64,000 bases of DNA from positions 4,766,364 through 4,830,363 of the forward strand of contig NZ_FOJF01000001.1 of assembly GCF_900110995.1 (NCBI RefSeq), read 5' to 3'. The notes beneath the pieces are model-generated. The model saw nothing but the letters and a program-made list of their open reading frames with translations, was not told the DNA's origin and made no database searches. This document shows positions 36,428-45,591 of this stretch, piece by piece (the stretch's first letter is position 1; every line of letters begins with the position of its first letter). The position numbers and the translations under genes are program-made. Source of the DNA: Chitinophaga sp. YR573. GTDB lineage: Bacteria; Bacteroidota; Bacteroidia; Chitinophagales; Chitinophagaceae.

Positions 36428-37549
36428 TTAGTTCACTCCCTTCCACCAATCCTTAAATATCTGTTTATCATTGCGTAGGTCTACGAGTTGGCCTATCATA
36501 GGCGTAGCCAACGGAATATCTGCAATTGCCGTTAATCTCTGTAAAGGCTCATCCCAGGGGTGATTGCCCAGCGTGAATTTGGAGGAGTGCACCGGCAGCA
36601 ATCTTTTTGCCGTCAGGTCTTTTGCAGCCTGCAGGACCTCTTCCGGCTGCATATGAATGTACTTCCATGCAAGGTCATATTGGCCATTTTCAAGAATGGC
36701 GAAATCTATCGGACCGAATTTTTTTCCTATTTCGGCAAAATGAGTATCATAACCGCTGTCTCCTCCTATATAGATCTTCATGGCTGGTGTTTGCAATATA
36801 TAAGATTGCCATAGTGTATTATTCCGGGAAAAACTCCTGCCTGAAAAGTGACGGGTAGGTGCTGTGTGTACAACAAATCCATCTCCCAGATCCACATCTT
36901 GCCACCAATCTGTCTCTATGATCTGATCAGGCTTATAGCCCCATCTTTCCAGGTGGGCTCCTACTCCCAGACCACAGATCACTTTACCCACCTTGCTCTT
37001 TAGTGCGAGCATGGTCTTATAATCCAAATGATCGTAATGGTCATGTGATATGAACAGGTAATCTATTAGAGGGAAATCATCAGCTGTGTAAATATCAGCA
37101 CCTTTAAATGCCTTAGTACCTCCAGGCAGAGGTGAAGCGCTGCCAGAAAACACTGGATCTGCAAGGAAACGCTTTCCTCCTGACTGTATAAAATAAGATG
37201 AGTGACCAAACCAAACTAACACATCCTGATCGGATGCAACCGCCAGCAGATCAGTTTTTACAGAGGGTAATGAATCTACGGGACGCAAACGCAAACGTTT
37301 TTTGAACATAAAGTCATATAAAACGCCTCCCATGTTATACCCCTCTGAAAGTTGCGGCGTATTGTGAATGTTCTGGAACTGCCCGTCTTTATAATGCGGC
37401 GATTGTTTGATTAATTCTAATCTCTTTCCCGTAGGTTTCTCCCCGAATAGTGGATGTCTCATATATATTAAAACAGTGATTATCAATAATAATAGTAAAG
37501 CAAATGCTATCTTCAGGCATTTGATAGTTATCCTGATTAATTTTTTCAT
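36428..37549 (-). CDS. MBL-fold metallohydrolase (NAPE-PLD/UlaG-like)
   Basis: Encodes 373 residues. One N-terminal hydrophobic helix (about 9-29) anchors or exports it. The hydrolase core follows: LVWFGHSSYFIQSGGKRFLADPVF, metal motif SHDHYDHLD (HxHxDH), later HTAPTRHFSGR, GGDSGYD and LPVHSSKF, which complete the binuclear zinc site. This matches beta-lactamase-fold lipoprotein or NAPE-PLD-like enzymes of Bacteroidota rather than true beta-lactamases. Substrate unknown. Confidence 0.85.
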   Translation of the reverse strand: MKKLIRITIKCLKIAFALLLLLIITVLIYMRHPLFGEKPTGKRLELIKQSPHYKDGQFQNIHNTPQLSEGYNMGGVLYDFMFKKRLRLRPVDSLPSVKTDLLAVASDQDVLVWFGHSSYFIQSGGKRFLADPVFSGSASPLPGGTKAFKGADIYTADDFPLIDYLFISHDHYDHLDYKTMLALKSKVGKVICGLGVGAHLERWGYKPDQIIETDWWQDVDLGDGFVVHTAPTRHFSGRSFSRNNTLWQSYILQTPAMKIYIGGDSGYDTHFAEIGKKFGPIDFAILENGQYDLAWKYIHMQPEEVLQAAKDLTAKRLLPVHSSKFTLGNHPWDEPLQRLTAIADIPLATPMIGQLVDLRNDKQIFKDWWKGVN

Positions 37550-37583
37550 GTCAGTTTATTGACGAATCAGATGTGTGGATATT

Positions 37584-37724
37584 TTAACAAGAGGTAAATA
37601 TTTTTGACCAATTGTTGAGCTGGTAACCAGGCATAGCCCTGTCATAAGTCAGTATACCATTCACCTCATGTTCAATATCCGTCGTCTGGGTATACATCGC
37701 AATACTTAAACCCTGATATCTCGG
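37584..37724 (-). pseudogene. C-terminal remnant of a glycoside hydrolase family 2-like gene
   Basis: An open minus-strand stretch with no start codon reads YQGLSIAMYTQTTDIEHEV then NGILTYDRA, followed by a stop. The YTQ-T-D-E-EVNG-TYDR series is the well-known end of family 2 (beta-galactosidase/sugar-binding) hydrolases. A TGA lies directly upstream and no more of the gene is visible. Confidence 0.6.
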
Positions 37725-37746
37725 TCATAACAAATTGTTCCCGAAA

Positions 37747-37782
37747 GAGAAAGCTCGAAGCAGGAGTGCTTCGAGCTTTCTC
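37747..37782. repeat. Perfect 16-bp inverted repeat
   Basis: GAGAAAGCTCGAAGCA and TGCTTCGAGCTTTCTC separated by 4 bases. No T-run on either side and no gene end nearby, so probably not a functional terminator of a present gene. Confidence 0.7.
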
Positions 37783-37957
37783 GGTATCTGTGAAGTCTGT
37801 CTTGCAGGCATTGTGTGGCTTCAAACCGTATAATACAGCAAATTCTATACGGTTCCGATACCCCCGAGAAAAGTATCCCCAAAGGATGATCATAAGCACT
37901 AAAGAAGTAAGGAAGATCGAAAGAGAAGTGTGTAGTAGTGTTTTTCTGAATGTTTAA

Positions 37958-37991
37958 AGAAGGTGTCTCAATTACTTTTGACACCTTCTTA
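37958..37991. terminator. Terminator of the 386-residue protein gene
   Basis: AAGAAGGTGTC / GACACCTTCTT with a 12-nt loop, 3 bp beyond the minus-strand stop at 37995. Confidence 0.75.
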
Positions 37992-37994
37992 TTT

Positions 37995-39155
37995 TTATTT
38001 CCATTCTTTAACAATATTGTCTGGTAGGCCGCACTCGGCTAAAAGGTCAGAAAACTCTTCCGGGCCAATACTCCAGTCCACCGAATAAGCCATAAACTTA
38101 GGCCCTGTAGCGACTTCTTTATTCAGCTTATTCGCATTTAATAAAGCCGCTACTTTTTTGATCATATTCTCCGCCAGTGAGAAATCTTCCCGCTCTTCCA
38201 CCTCCTGCATAAAAGCTACTAACAAGCGTTCATGTGTATTTTCAGAAAGCTCAATAATGTTTTCACGTTCGTCATTTGCCAGTAACTCCTCTAATCTATC
38301 CGCAGATTTTTCTATTTTCCTTTGTTCCTTTTCTGAAAAAACAGATAACACAGGACTATAGTCTCCTATTTCCTGGTAACCGATTTCTAAAATGCCAACC
38401 GGCTCATCTAAATCTTCATCTACAAGTGTCTTGATAATATCTTTGGAAATCAACAAAGACACTTCCTCTGAAAGTTGCTGCAATGTAAGATTTGACGGTA
38501 TTTTCACATAATCATACGAAGTACGTTTGTCACTAAACATATTGATGACCTCCTCCAGTTCTCCACCTGCGTTATAATTATACTTTTTACGCAGGTTATA
38601 CTCCCCAACTTCCGGCATAATATGCAAACAATCAGCATTCACAATACGGTCATCTTTATAATCATATGCTTCAATGATGCAGATGACAGATTTAGCATCT
38701 TTCAGTAGTTTAGTGATGATCGGCTTGGCTGCCATTCCCTTAAACTGACGAAGATTCACATCATTCAGAATGATTGACTGAAAACCAACTTTTTTGCCAC
38801 CTTCATATATCACACGCTGTAAACAGGCAGGAACAGGAGAATCCGGCTCATACTCCAGGTATTCTATCAGGGAATCTGAGTAAGTGTAAAAGCTTTTCTG
38901 CTCTTCAAACATGGAAAAAACGGGCTTGCCTGATTCATCCAGTCCATAAGCATAACTATGTTCAGGACGCTCTTCTGTAGAAAGAGGACCTTGTGCAGGG
39001 AATTTCTCCTTAGTATATTTATCTAACCTGAAGCGGATTGTTTCTGCATACATCATCTTCACAGATGTATCCTTCATCTCCTTTCTGGTTGCATATTCAT
39101 CATAAGCCGTTATCCAGCTATCTATCAGATCTTGTTTCAGCGCAGGTAATGTCAT
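37995..39155 (-). CDS. Cytoplasmic protein of unknown function
   Basis: Encodes 386 residues, acidic, without signal peptide or transmembrane segments. The N-terminal 200 residues look alpha/beta (VICIIEAYDYKDDRIVNADCLHIMPEVGEYNLRKKY is a clear strand-turn-strand), the C-terminal 150 are mainly helical with a coiled-coil-like stretch SEKEQRKIEKSADRLEELL. I recognise no family. Length, acidity and the surrounding SUKH-type genes resemble the large uncharacterised immunity-like proteins of Bacteroidota, but that is only contextual. Confidence 0.5.
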   Translation of the reverse strand: MTLPALKQDLIDSWITAYDEYATRKEMKDTSVKMMYAETIRFRLDKYTKEKFPAQGPLSTEERPEHSYAYGLDESGKPVFSMFEEQKSFYTYSDSLIEYLEYEPDSPVPACLQRVIYEGGKKVGFQSIILNDVNLRQFKGMAAKPIITKLLKDAKSVICIIEAYDYKDDRIVNADCLHIMPEVGEYNLRKKYNYNAGGELEEVINMFSDKRTSYDYVKIPSNLTLQQLSEEVSLLISKDIIKTLVDEDLDEPVGILEIGYQEIGDYSPVLSVFSEKEQRKIEKSADRLEELLANDERENIIELSENTHERLLVAFMQEVEEREDFSLAENMIKKVAALLNANKLNKEVATGPKFMAYSVDWSIGPEEFSDLLAECGLPDNIVKEWK

Positions 39156-39311
39156 TCTTATATTTGAATCGCAAAGGTAGGCTATCCCTCATTAAGTATT
39201 ATTACATTGCAATATATTTAAATATCTCCCAGTCTATACGAAGCGAATTATTACATTTATCTTCTTAGCCGTCTGAAGACGGCACTCAACAATGCATTTT
39301 TAAAGAAAGAA

Positions 39312-39342
39312 GGGCTACTAAGTCTAAAAGAAATAGTAGCCC
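39312..39342. terminator. Terminator hairpin downstream of the papain/FG-GAP gene
   Basis: GGGCTACTA / TAGTAGCCC with a 13-nt loop; on the minus strand it is followed by TTCTTTCTTT. The group II intron fragment now separates it from the gene it would terminate. Confidence 0.6.
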
Positions 39343-39363
39343 CTAAAGCTGTTTACGTTTAAT

Positions 39364-39441
39364 GAACCGCCGTATGCCGAACGGCACATACGGTGGTGTG
39401 AGAGGACAGTAAGGGAAATAATCCCTTACTTCCTACTCGAT
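39364..39441 (+). mobile_element. Orphan group II intron 3' end (domains V and VI)
   Basis: From GAACCGCCGTATGCC to ACGGTGGTGTG is a 35-nt hairpin with a 10-bp lower stem, a 2-nt AC bulge on the 3' side, a 3-bp upper stem and a tetraloop: the group II domain V fold. The next 41 nt fold into a domain VI-like hairpin (AGTAAGGGA / TCCCTTACT) and end CTCGAT, with the expected AY terminus. No reverse-transcriptase frame or 5' intron sequence precedes it, so this is a 3' remnant. Confidence 0.8.
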
Positions 39442-39493
39442 TTTCTACAAACATATCGAGGATGGATTAGTTACTTTACAACCTGATGAGGGG

Positions 39494-41314
39494 TTACTGA
39501 TAATTTAACACATCATATCTGAAGATCGCTGTACTGGACCCATTTTTCCATATCTGCGCAATTCCATCCTTCATGCCAGCCCGTTTTACCGGTAGCATTC
39601 CATAATTTGTGGGGCCTTCCATAGTGGCATAATTACCGATATATTCAAATGAAGAACCGGTAGACCTGTAAAGGATTAAGTTCAGTATACCGTTCTTATT
39701 CCAGCATTGTACGAAGTCTGTTTTACCATCTCCATCGTAGTCCAGCGGTACAAGTCCTACATTACCATAGCCCTGAGGTGCAGTGCCACTGTGAACGACG
39801 GTATAACCACTTCCGTTGGAGCCATAGACGATAATACCGAGTGCACCACCATTATTCCAGCATTGGATGATATCTGTTTTACCATCACCATTCCAGTCGG
39901 CCGGGAAGAAGCCAACATTGTTGGTGCCGTTGTCCGTAGGGAGGTAGGCTGCCTGGTAATAGGAGGTGCCGGTAGAGCGATAAATGAAGATACCCAGTTT
40001 ACCATTGTTGTTCCAGAGCTGGGCGATGTCTGTTTTGCCGTCGCCATCCATGTCCACAGGCAGGAGGCGGATATTACCGTAGCCTTGTCCCATATTGGAA
40101 TTCCAGGCAACGTTGAACGAGGAGCCATTGGAGGCGAATACAGTGAGTGCCAGTTGGCCACCGTTATTCCAGCCCTGGATCAGGTCACATTTACCATCCC
40201 CGTTAAAGTCTCCGGCTACCATCCCAACGTTTCCTGAGCCGGCGCCTGTGCTGGTTTGGTTACAGATGATGTTTGTGCCGGAGCCGCCGGAGATATTGTG
40301 TACCAGGATAGCAAGGTTGCCGTTGTAATCCCAGGGGTGGATAATGTCCGTATTACCGTCTCCGTTGAAGTCACCGCTGACATAACCGATCGTACTCATT
40401 CCGGCGGCAGTGGTAGCATTGTAAGTTTCACCGAGCAGCGGGTTCGGACTGTCGTACATCACATAAGCTTCCCAGTCGTTGTTGGCGATGAGGTTATAGC
40501 TGATCCAGCCATAGCCATCTAAGCCCCACCATTGTGTCCATTGATTGAGGATCTTGAATGCCTGGCGGGCATCGTCATACCCAACGATTACCACGCCATG
40601 GCCACCACGAGAAGTGCCGGAAAGGTCGTCGTATACTTCATTACCGGGACCAAGGTTGTCAAAATCCGGATATACAGGAAAGCCTAATATTACCGGCTCG
40701 CGGTTACATAAGTGCACGCGGATTTCTTCTACATTGCGGGTAGGAAGTGCTGACCATGTGGTGTTCCTGAAGTAGAATGCCTGGCGACGCTGATCAAGAT
40801 TTGGAGTGGACTGGTACCCATAGGCATCCCATGGATCATAAGGAGTGACGTCCAGGGTAGACACACCCTGGTTTACCACAAGGTTCAATGCATCACTGAA
40901 AAAGGAACCGCCACCTCCTTCTGAATTATCGTAGTGCGTCTGGCTGTACACATACTGCGGACTGAAAACATGATTGTTTGAGGTTAGTGGCCAGCCGATC
41001 TCACCTCTTTCATAATAACTTTTAGCGCCATATGCTACTGCCCAACTCACACAGCTTCCCTGTAAGCCCTGGTCTCCGGGGGCAGGGAATAAGTAGGCGA
41101 TGTCTACTGCGCTGCAAAGGGCCGCAGTTTTTGCACCTTTTAAGCGGTCTTCACGAATTAATTTCCGGTATGCACCCTGATCCTGGAGGCGTGCACCGAG
41201 TGTACGGGCATTTGTTGCGGCGCGGGCCTTGTGGGTTTCTTTTGCTGCTTCTTTTTTACAGCCAAACATGATTGCTGACATACAGAGCAGCAACGTACAG
41301 ATTTTTGTTTTCAT
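39494..41314 (-). CDS. Papain-family (C1) peptidase with FG-GAP/VCBS repeats, lipoprotein
   Basis: Encodes 606 residues. Lipobox MFGC (Cys 19). Residues about 65-290 are a C1-type cysteine protease: GDQGLQGSCVSWAVAYG gives the oxyanion Gln and nucleophile Cys, RGGHGVVIVGYDD the catalytic His, and ILNQWTQWWG the Asn. Residues about 300-600 contain five to six FG-GAP-type repeats of some 45 residues, each with D.NGDGKTDI..W...G.L...VY, which form calcium-binding propeller blades. Surface lipoprotein, possibly a protease with its own carbohydrate- or protein-binding propeller. Next gene downstream is separated by an intron fragment. Confidence 0.85.
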   Translation of the reverse strand: MKTKICTLLLCMSAIMFGCKKEAAKETHKARAATNARTLGARLQDQGAYRKLIREDRLKGAKTAALCSAVDIAYLFPAPGDQGLQGSCVSWAVAYGAKSYYERGEIGWPLTSNNHVFSPQYVYSQTHYDNSEGGGGSFFSDALNLVVNQGVSTLDVTPYDPWDAYGYQSTPNLDQRRQAFYFRNTTWSALPTRNVEEIRVHLCNREPVILGFPVYPDFDNLGPGNEVYDDLSGTSRGGHGVVIVGYDDARQAFKILNQWTQWWGLDGYGWISYNLIANNDWEAYVMYDSPNPLLGETYNATTAAGMSTIGYVSGDFNGDGNTDIIHPWDYNGNLAILVHNISGGSGTNIICNQTSTGAGSGNVGMVAGDFNGDGKCDLIQGWNNGGQLALTVFASNGSSFNVAWNSNMGQGYGNIRLLPVDMDGDGKTDIAQLWNNNGKLGIFIYRSTGTSYYQAAYLPTDNGTNNVGFFPADWNGDGKTDIIQCWNNGGALGIIVYGSNGSGYTVVHSGTAPQGYGNVGLVPLDYDGDGKTDFVQCWNKNGILNLILYRSTGSSFEYIGNYATMEGPTNYGMLPVKRAGMKDGIAQIWKNGSSTAIFRYDVLNYQ

Positions 41315-41479
41315 CTGATTTTTGGGTTTGTGATTATGGGTAATGGAAAATGGAAAATGATATAGGGTTATTTAAGTTCGTGGCTATAGGTGTTTAACAA
41401 CGGCAATTTAGGGAGATTTCATTAAAAAGAACAAATACTTTTTAATGATTGATATTGGTGTTAACTGAATTTTAATGCA

Positions 41480-41509
41480 GTCAGTAGCGATAGATTATCG
41501 AACCAAATG
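41480..41509 (+). repeat. Terminator-linked repeat, degenerate copy
   Basis: GTCAGTAGCGATAG then TATCGAACCAAATG; no hairpin in front. The surrounding 348-bp gap between divergent genes shows nothing else apart from A+T-rich promoter-like sequence. Confidence 0.5.
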
Positions 41510-41662
41510 CTTCTGACAATTAATAATTTGTATAGACTAAATCAATAATAATCAGGGAAAACTAAAGGGAAAATTATTTTCAAAGGAATGGTGGTGGGAT
41601 TTTTAATGGTTATGATTTAACTTTAATTGAAATTTGATTTTTACAAATAAAAGTTATGAACA

Positions 41663-42607
41663 GTGTTATCATTTAATGAATTTGATAAACGCTTGGCTAC
41701 CGGCTCATCTCTCGAGCTGAACGCTCTGTTGCCTGTAGGTATTCAGGATGAGATCGGCCATTTCAATGTATTTAATATATCGAAAATCCGGCAAACTGTT
41801 TCGAACACACCCAGTGAACCTTATCAATGCCGCACTTTTTACAAAGTCAGTCTTTTAATGGGGCATTCAAAAATCGGATATCCTGATAGCATTATAGATC
41901 TTTCGCAGCCTACACTTGTTTTTACCACACCCAAAAGTCCTGTAACGTGGCTGCCGCTGGAACGTCAGTCAGGGGGGTGCTGTGTATTTACATCGGAGTT
42001 TCTTCATCCAACCCGGAGTGGTGTAGTACTGGATGAACTGCCTATTTATAAATCACCGGAACATCCTGTATTCCCGCTGCAGAAAAATGATGTAAAGAAT
42101 GTAAAAGACATCTTTGAGAAGATGCAGACCGCCATCGCTTCTACTTATGCTTACAAATATGATCTGTTGCGTGCATATACCCTCGAGCTCATTCATCTGG
42201 GGCAACAGTTACAGTCAACAACAATGCTTCATCCTAATCACAGCAATTTTGCACGAACAACATCCCTGTTCATTGAGTTACTGGAAAGGCAATTTCCAGT
42301 GGAAAACCCCCGGCAAAGAATTAATCTGCGGGCTCCAAAAGACTATGCTGAAAAACTATCCATACATGTCAATCATCTAAACAAAATATTGAAAGAAACC
42401 ACAAGCCTGACAACATCTGCATTAATAGCCGGAAGAATTCTCCAGGAAGCGCAGATTCTATTGCGTCAGACAAACTGGACTATCGCTGAGATTGCAGATA
42501 GTCTGGGGTTTTCAGACTTTGCACATTTTGCGAAGTTCTTTAAGAATGAAACTTCTATTTCTCCCGGGGTTTATCGTTCACAACCCAAAAGTTTGAATTA
42601 TACATAA
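41663..42607 (+). CDS. AraC family transcriptional regulator
   Basis: Encodes 314 residues from GTG; an in-frame TGA 6 bp upstream rules out an earlier start. The N-terminal 190 residues form a cupin-like ligand region (LMGHSKIGYPDSIIDLSQPTLVF). The C-terminal 100 residues are an AraC DNA-binding unit (YAEKLSIHVNHLNKILKE; LIAGRILQEAQILL; WTIAEIADSLGFSDFAHFAKFFKNETSISPGVYR). It is 79 bp upstream of a short-chain dehydrogenase on the same strand, the usual target arrangement in Bacteroidota. Confidence 0.9.
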   Translation: MLSFNEFDKRLATGSSLELNALLPVGIQDEIGHFNVFNISKIRQTVSNTPSEPYQCRTFYKVSLLMGHSKIGYPDSIIDLSQPTLVFTTPKSPVTWLPLERQSGGCCVFTSEFLHPTRSGVVLDELPIYKSPEHPVFPLQKNDVKNVKDIFEKMQTAIASTYAYKYDLLRAYTLELIHLGQQLQSTTMLHPNHSNFARTTSLFIELLERQFPVENPRQRINLRAPKDYAEKLSIHVNHLNKILKETTSLTTSALIAGRILQEAQILLRQTNWTIAEIADSLGFSDFAHFAKFFKNETSISPGVYRSQPKSLNYT

Positions 42608-42686
42608 AATGGATTGATCCTGCTATTGTGCGCATTACCCATTTGGCGGAATTTTGTACTGTTCTTAAATCAAAACAGTATAACAA

Positions 42687-43439
42687 ATGAGTTCTTCAAA
42701 AATTGCGTTAGTAACGGGTGGCAGCCGGGGTATTGGTCAAAATATTGCATTAAGCCTGGCACACAAAGGCAACGATATCATTATTACTTATCTCAGCAAT
42801 AAGGTGAGTGCGGAGAAAACCGTGGCCTCTATTCTGGCACTTGGGCGTAAGGCTGTAGCCCTGCCGCTCAATACATCGGATATTAAAGGTTTCGATGCTT
42901 TTGTGGAGCAGGTAAGCGATACATTGAGTACCACATTCGGAACGACCCACTTCGACTTTCTGATCAACAATGCCGGTACCAGTATTCAAGCGCCGATTAA
43001 TGCTACTACTGAAAGCCAGTTTGATGAGATGATGAATATTCATCTGAAAGGGGTTTATTTCCTCACTCAAAAGATGTTACCGTTGTTACAGGATGGCGGA
43101 AGGATTGTAAATATTTCTTCTGCGGTATCGCGGGTCTCTTTCCCAGGGGCATCAGCTTACGCGATGATGAAGGGCGGAATAGATGTGTATACCAGATATC
43201 TGGCTGCAGAACTGGGCACAAGGGGGATATCTGCAAATGTAGTAGCACCTGGGGCTATCTTTGGCGGAGGGGCAATGGAGGATAATCCTGGTATACGGAA
43301 ATTTGTGGAAGGAATAACGGCGCTGGGACGTGTAGGGTTGCCTGATGATGTGGGTGGCGTGGTGGCTTTCCTTTGTAGTAATGATGCTAAATGGGTGAAT
43401 GGTCAGCGTATTGAGGTAACTGGTGGTATGTCGCTGTAG
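42687..43439 (+). CDS. Short-chain dehydrogenase/reductase (SDR)
   Basis: Encodes 250 residues, classical SDR length. NAD(P) motif TGGSRGIGQ (9-17), NNAG in DFLINNAGTS, catalytic Ser in NISSAVSRV, and SAYAMMKGG giving YxxxK. C-terminal PxxI-like VVAPGAIFGG and FLCSNDAKWVNGQRIEVTGG are also present, as in 3-oxoacyl-ACP-reductase-type enzymes. Cytoplasmic; probably regulated by the AraC protein just upstream. Confidence 0.92.
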   Translation: MSSSKIALVTGGSRGIGQNIALSLAHKGNDIIITYLSNKVSAEKTVASILALGRKAVALPLNTSDIKGFDAFVEQVSDTLSTTFGTTHFDFLINNAGTSIQAPINATTESQFDEMMNIHLKGVYFLTQKMLPLLQDGGRIVNISSAVSRVSFPGASAYAMMKGGIDVYTRYLAAELGTRGISANVVAPGAIFGGGAMEDNPGIRKFVEGITALGRVGLPDDVGGVVAFLCSNDAKWVNGQRIEVTGGMSL

Positions 43440-43554
43440 TTATTATGTTTACTTGTAAAAAAGCCTCTTCTAAATGGATCTCATATCTACAGGTATCAAA
43501 CCTGTTTTAATCTGAATATGATAGAATTGTTAAAAATAAGAAGATGTTTAAAAA

Positions 43555-43582
43555 GCAAAACCCGTTACTTGAGCGGGTTTGC
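43555..43582 (+). terminator. Terminator hairpin after the SDR gene
   Basis: GCAAAACCCG / CGGGTTTGC stem with a 9-nt loop, 115 bp after the SDR stop, immediately before a repeat copy. Confidence 0.7.
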
Positions 43583-43588
43583 TGTTAT

Positions 43589-43620
43589 GTGCCCGGTAAC
43601 GGTAGATTTTCAAACCAGTT
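43589..43620 (+). repeat. Terminator-linked repeat, copy 4
   Basis: GTGCCCGGTAACGGTAG then TTTTCAAACCAGTT, 6 bp after the hairpin. Confidence 0.7.
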
Positions 43621-43672
43621 AGTGCTGATTTTTGCTAGGCTAAATAAATGCGGAAAGAGAAATTATAGGTAA

Positions 43673-43688
43673 TGTAGATCATTTGTAG
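43673..43688 (+). promoter_or_regulatory. 16-bp promoter-proximal repeat (site B)
   Basis: TGTAGATCATTTGTAG, identical to the proximal copies at the two other loci and in the same orientation relative to the downstream gene; no second copy is visible 33 bp upstream. Confidence 0.5.
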
Positions 43689-43720
43689 TAGTAAGAATGG
43701 GGTGAAATCCGCTTAAATGA

Positions 43721-43875
43721 TCCAAATTTGACAAGGCAATCAATATTTGGCATACTTTCCTCACCGATGCGGAGTATGCCTTGAAAAACAAAAGGGAGTA
43801 AATGCTATCCTTGATTTGTTAAGTGAGCATAACCACCCGGTTGCACTTGACCACACACGCAAAAGCTATGTTTAA
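43721..43875 (+). pseudogene. Frameshifted 3' end of a lost gene
   Basis: Frame one reads SKFDKAINIWHTFLTDAEY then ALKNKRE-stop; a one-base shift at about 43798 continues VNAILDLLSEHNHPVALDH then TRKSYV-stop. Together they form a continuous helical C-terminus, TPR-like in style and similar in feel to the following TPR gene. It sits between the shared promoter motif and the intact gene, so a duplicated or older family member has decayed here. Confidence 0.5.
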
Positions 43876-43911
43876 TACACATGACCTTATTTCTTAATTA
43901 TACCCAACAAT

Positions 43912-45324
43912 ATGAATCAACAGGTTGCATTAATCAACAACCAAACATTGCCATTTCCGTTTATTGGTGCAGGTTATGGAAACTTCGACAATTGGATCGG
44001 GGTATACGTTCGCTTTGTTACCAGGCCCGATGACGACCAGATAGAAAAGATCATTAAACTGGCCCCACCACCCATTAAACCTCATCCCGGAGATTTCGAA
44101 GGCCGGATGCTGAATGCGTACAGCGGCGGGTATAATGTACTACATACGAATATTCAGGAAGCATATGACCCCACCGCAATAGAAGAGGAAGAAATTGGGT
44201 CCGGTGAGTTTGATGATTACGACGAAGATATGCTGGTGTTTACCGCCAGCAGAAAATCCCTGGATGCTTTTGAAGCTGATATTGAACGCTGGTTATTGGA
44301 AATACATGCCTTTTGCCCCATTGAGTTTGCGTATCGCACTGAAATTGAGGAGGCTGGTGACACCAGATTATCTAACTGGCATTATACCAGCCTGGAAGCC
44401 ATACCTGGGTTGCTTCAAAAATGGGAACAGGACCCTGGCACTTATCAACAAAATGAAAGGGAACGGGAGCTGTTTGGATTTGCAGTGGAAGCGATCTTTC
44501 ATTATGGACAGGTAGATTTTGAAACCCCATCCGAGACCCTGATAGAATACTTATTTCCGGAATTGTTACTGGAAAAACTTTTTGACAACCCTGATATATC
44601 GAAAACGTTGGCATTTTACCGGAAGCATAGAGAAAACGAAAACGTGAACAGGTCAGCAGAACAATTGGTTATAAACCTGGATATGCAAAAGGAATATGCA
44701 AAATTGAACCGGTTGGCCGAAGAAGCGCTAGATGCGAATACCCCGGATTATTCTTTTATATTGCCACATGTAGATAAAATTGCTTTTGCTGCTATTATGG
44801 AGAACAACCAACCCCTGATAGACAGGCTGGTTCGACAACTCTCTAACCGACAGTACGGATTAACCAGTTCTTCCGGTGATTGTGCCTCTTGTCTTTATGC
44901 CAGTAATATCGGGGCATATGCTTACAAATTTCATTATAAAGATGCTTTTATTCAGGCAAGGCGTTTGTACGAAATAGCATTGGATATACAACCACCCCAA
45001 CCCTGTAAATTAAGTTTGAAAGTATACTGCAATGCCCTGTGGATTTTGCAACACGACATAACCGGCCTTCCGGTTGATAAAGTCCTTAATGAGAAGTTCC
45101 TGGCAAAGTGCCTGCCGTATGCACCTGGTAATCCGGCTATTTTCTTTAATGCATTGTGTTTGTATGTTGAAATGAATGAGTTTGATAAGGCATTGCAATG
45201 TTACAAACAGGCTATTAATTACAAATACAACGACATTCAAATAATGAAAGACCAGATACAATCTGAAAAGGCGTTAGCTGAGTTTAAAAACTATCCACCG
45301 CTGAAAGCGATATTAAACCAATAA
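43912..45324 (+). CDS. TPR-like intracellular protein of unknown function
   Basis: Encodes 470 acidic residues without signal peptide. The N-terminal 150 residues (VYVRFVTRPDDDQIEKIIKLAPP; DEDMLVFTASRKSLDAFEADIERWLLEI) look like a duplicated alpha/beta module. The C-terminal 200 residues contain TPR-type helical pairs (FIQARRLYEIALDIQPPQP; NEFDKALQCYKQAINYKYND). Family unknown. The upstream 16-bp motif links it to the SUKH-tailed protein and the MORN/HEAT operon, so these genes may be co-regulated. Confidence 0.55.
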   Translation: MNQQVALINNQTLPFPFIGAGYGNFDNWIGVYVRFVTRPDDDQIEKIIKLAPPPIKPHPGDFEGRMLNAYSGGYNVLHTNIQEAYDPTAIEEEEIGSGEFDDYDEDMLVFTASRKSLDAFEADIERWLLEIHAFCPIEFAYRTEIEEAGDTRLSNWHYTSLEAIPGLLQKWEQDPGTYQQNERERELFGFAVEAIFHYGQVDFETPSETLIEYLFPELLLEKLFDNPDISKTLAFYRKHRENENVNRSAEQLVINLDMQKEYAKLNRLAEEALDANTPDYSFILPHVDKIAFAAIMENNQPLIDRLVRQLSNRQYGLTSSSGDCASCLYASNIGAYAYKFHYKDAFIQARRLYEIALDIQPPQPCKLSLKVYCNALWILQHDITGLPVDKVLNEKFLAKCLPYAPGNPAIFFNALCLYVEMNEFDKALQCYKQAINYKYNDIQIMKDQIQSEKALAEFKNYPPLKAILNQ

Positions 45325-45477
45325 CAGAGTTGGCTTCTTGACAATATCTGAAAGCAGAGGGCGTTTTCGGCAAAACGAACTTGCCACTTGAAAATTATTG
45401 TTTGGCATACGCATCAATTAGGGACAAATCTTCTATCAAAAGCTCGATAAGTGTCTAGTCACCCCGACAGACAAGTT

Positions 45478-45520
45478 AAAGAGAAGAAGCCATTATAAAT
45501 AAGACGGCTTCTTCTCTTTT
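45478..45520 (+). terminator. Terminator after the TPR-like gene
   Basis: Perfect 14-bp stem AAAGAGAAGAAGCC / GGCTTCTTCTCTTT followed by T-rich sequence, between convergent genes. Confidence 0.8.
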
Positions 45521-45591
45521 ATACTATTTGAGTAAGGTTAAATATGTAATGGGATATTTTCCATTCGCCGGGATGCCTGCGGAGAATATTG

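Noticed and set aside
37672..38014. Short overlapping frames around the 16-bp inverted repeat
   Set aside because: No start context, mutually overlapping, and they cross the terminator hairpin at 37958; only the glycoside hydrolase tail has recognisable sequence.
39707..40237. Plus-strand frame of 176 codons opposite the FG-GAP repeats
   Set aside because: Created by the repeated NGDGKTD codons of the protease gene on the other strand.
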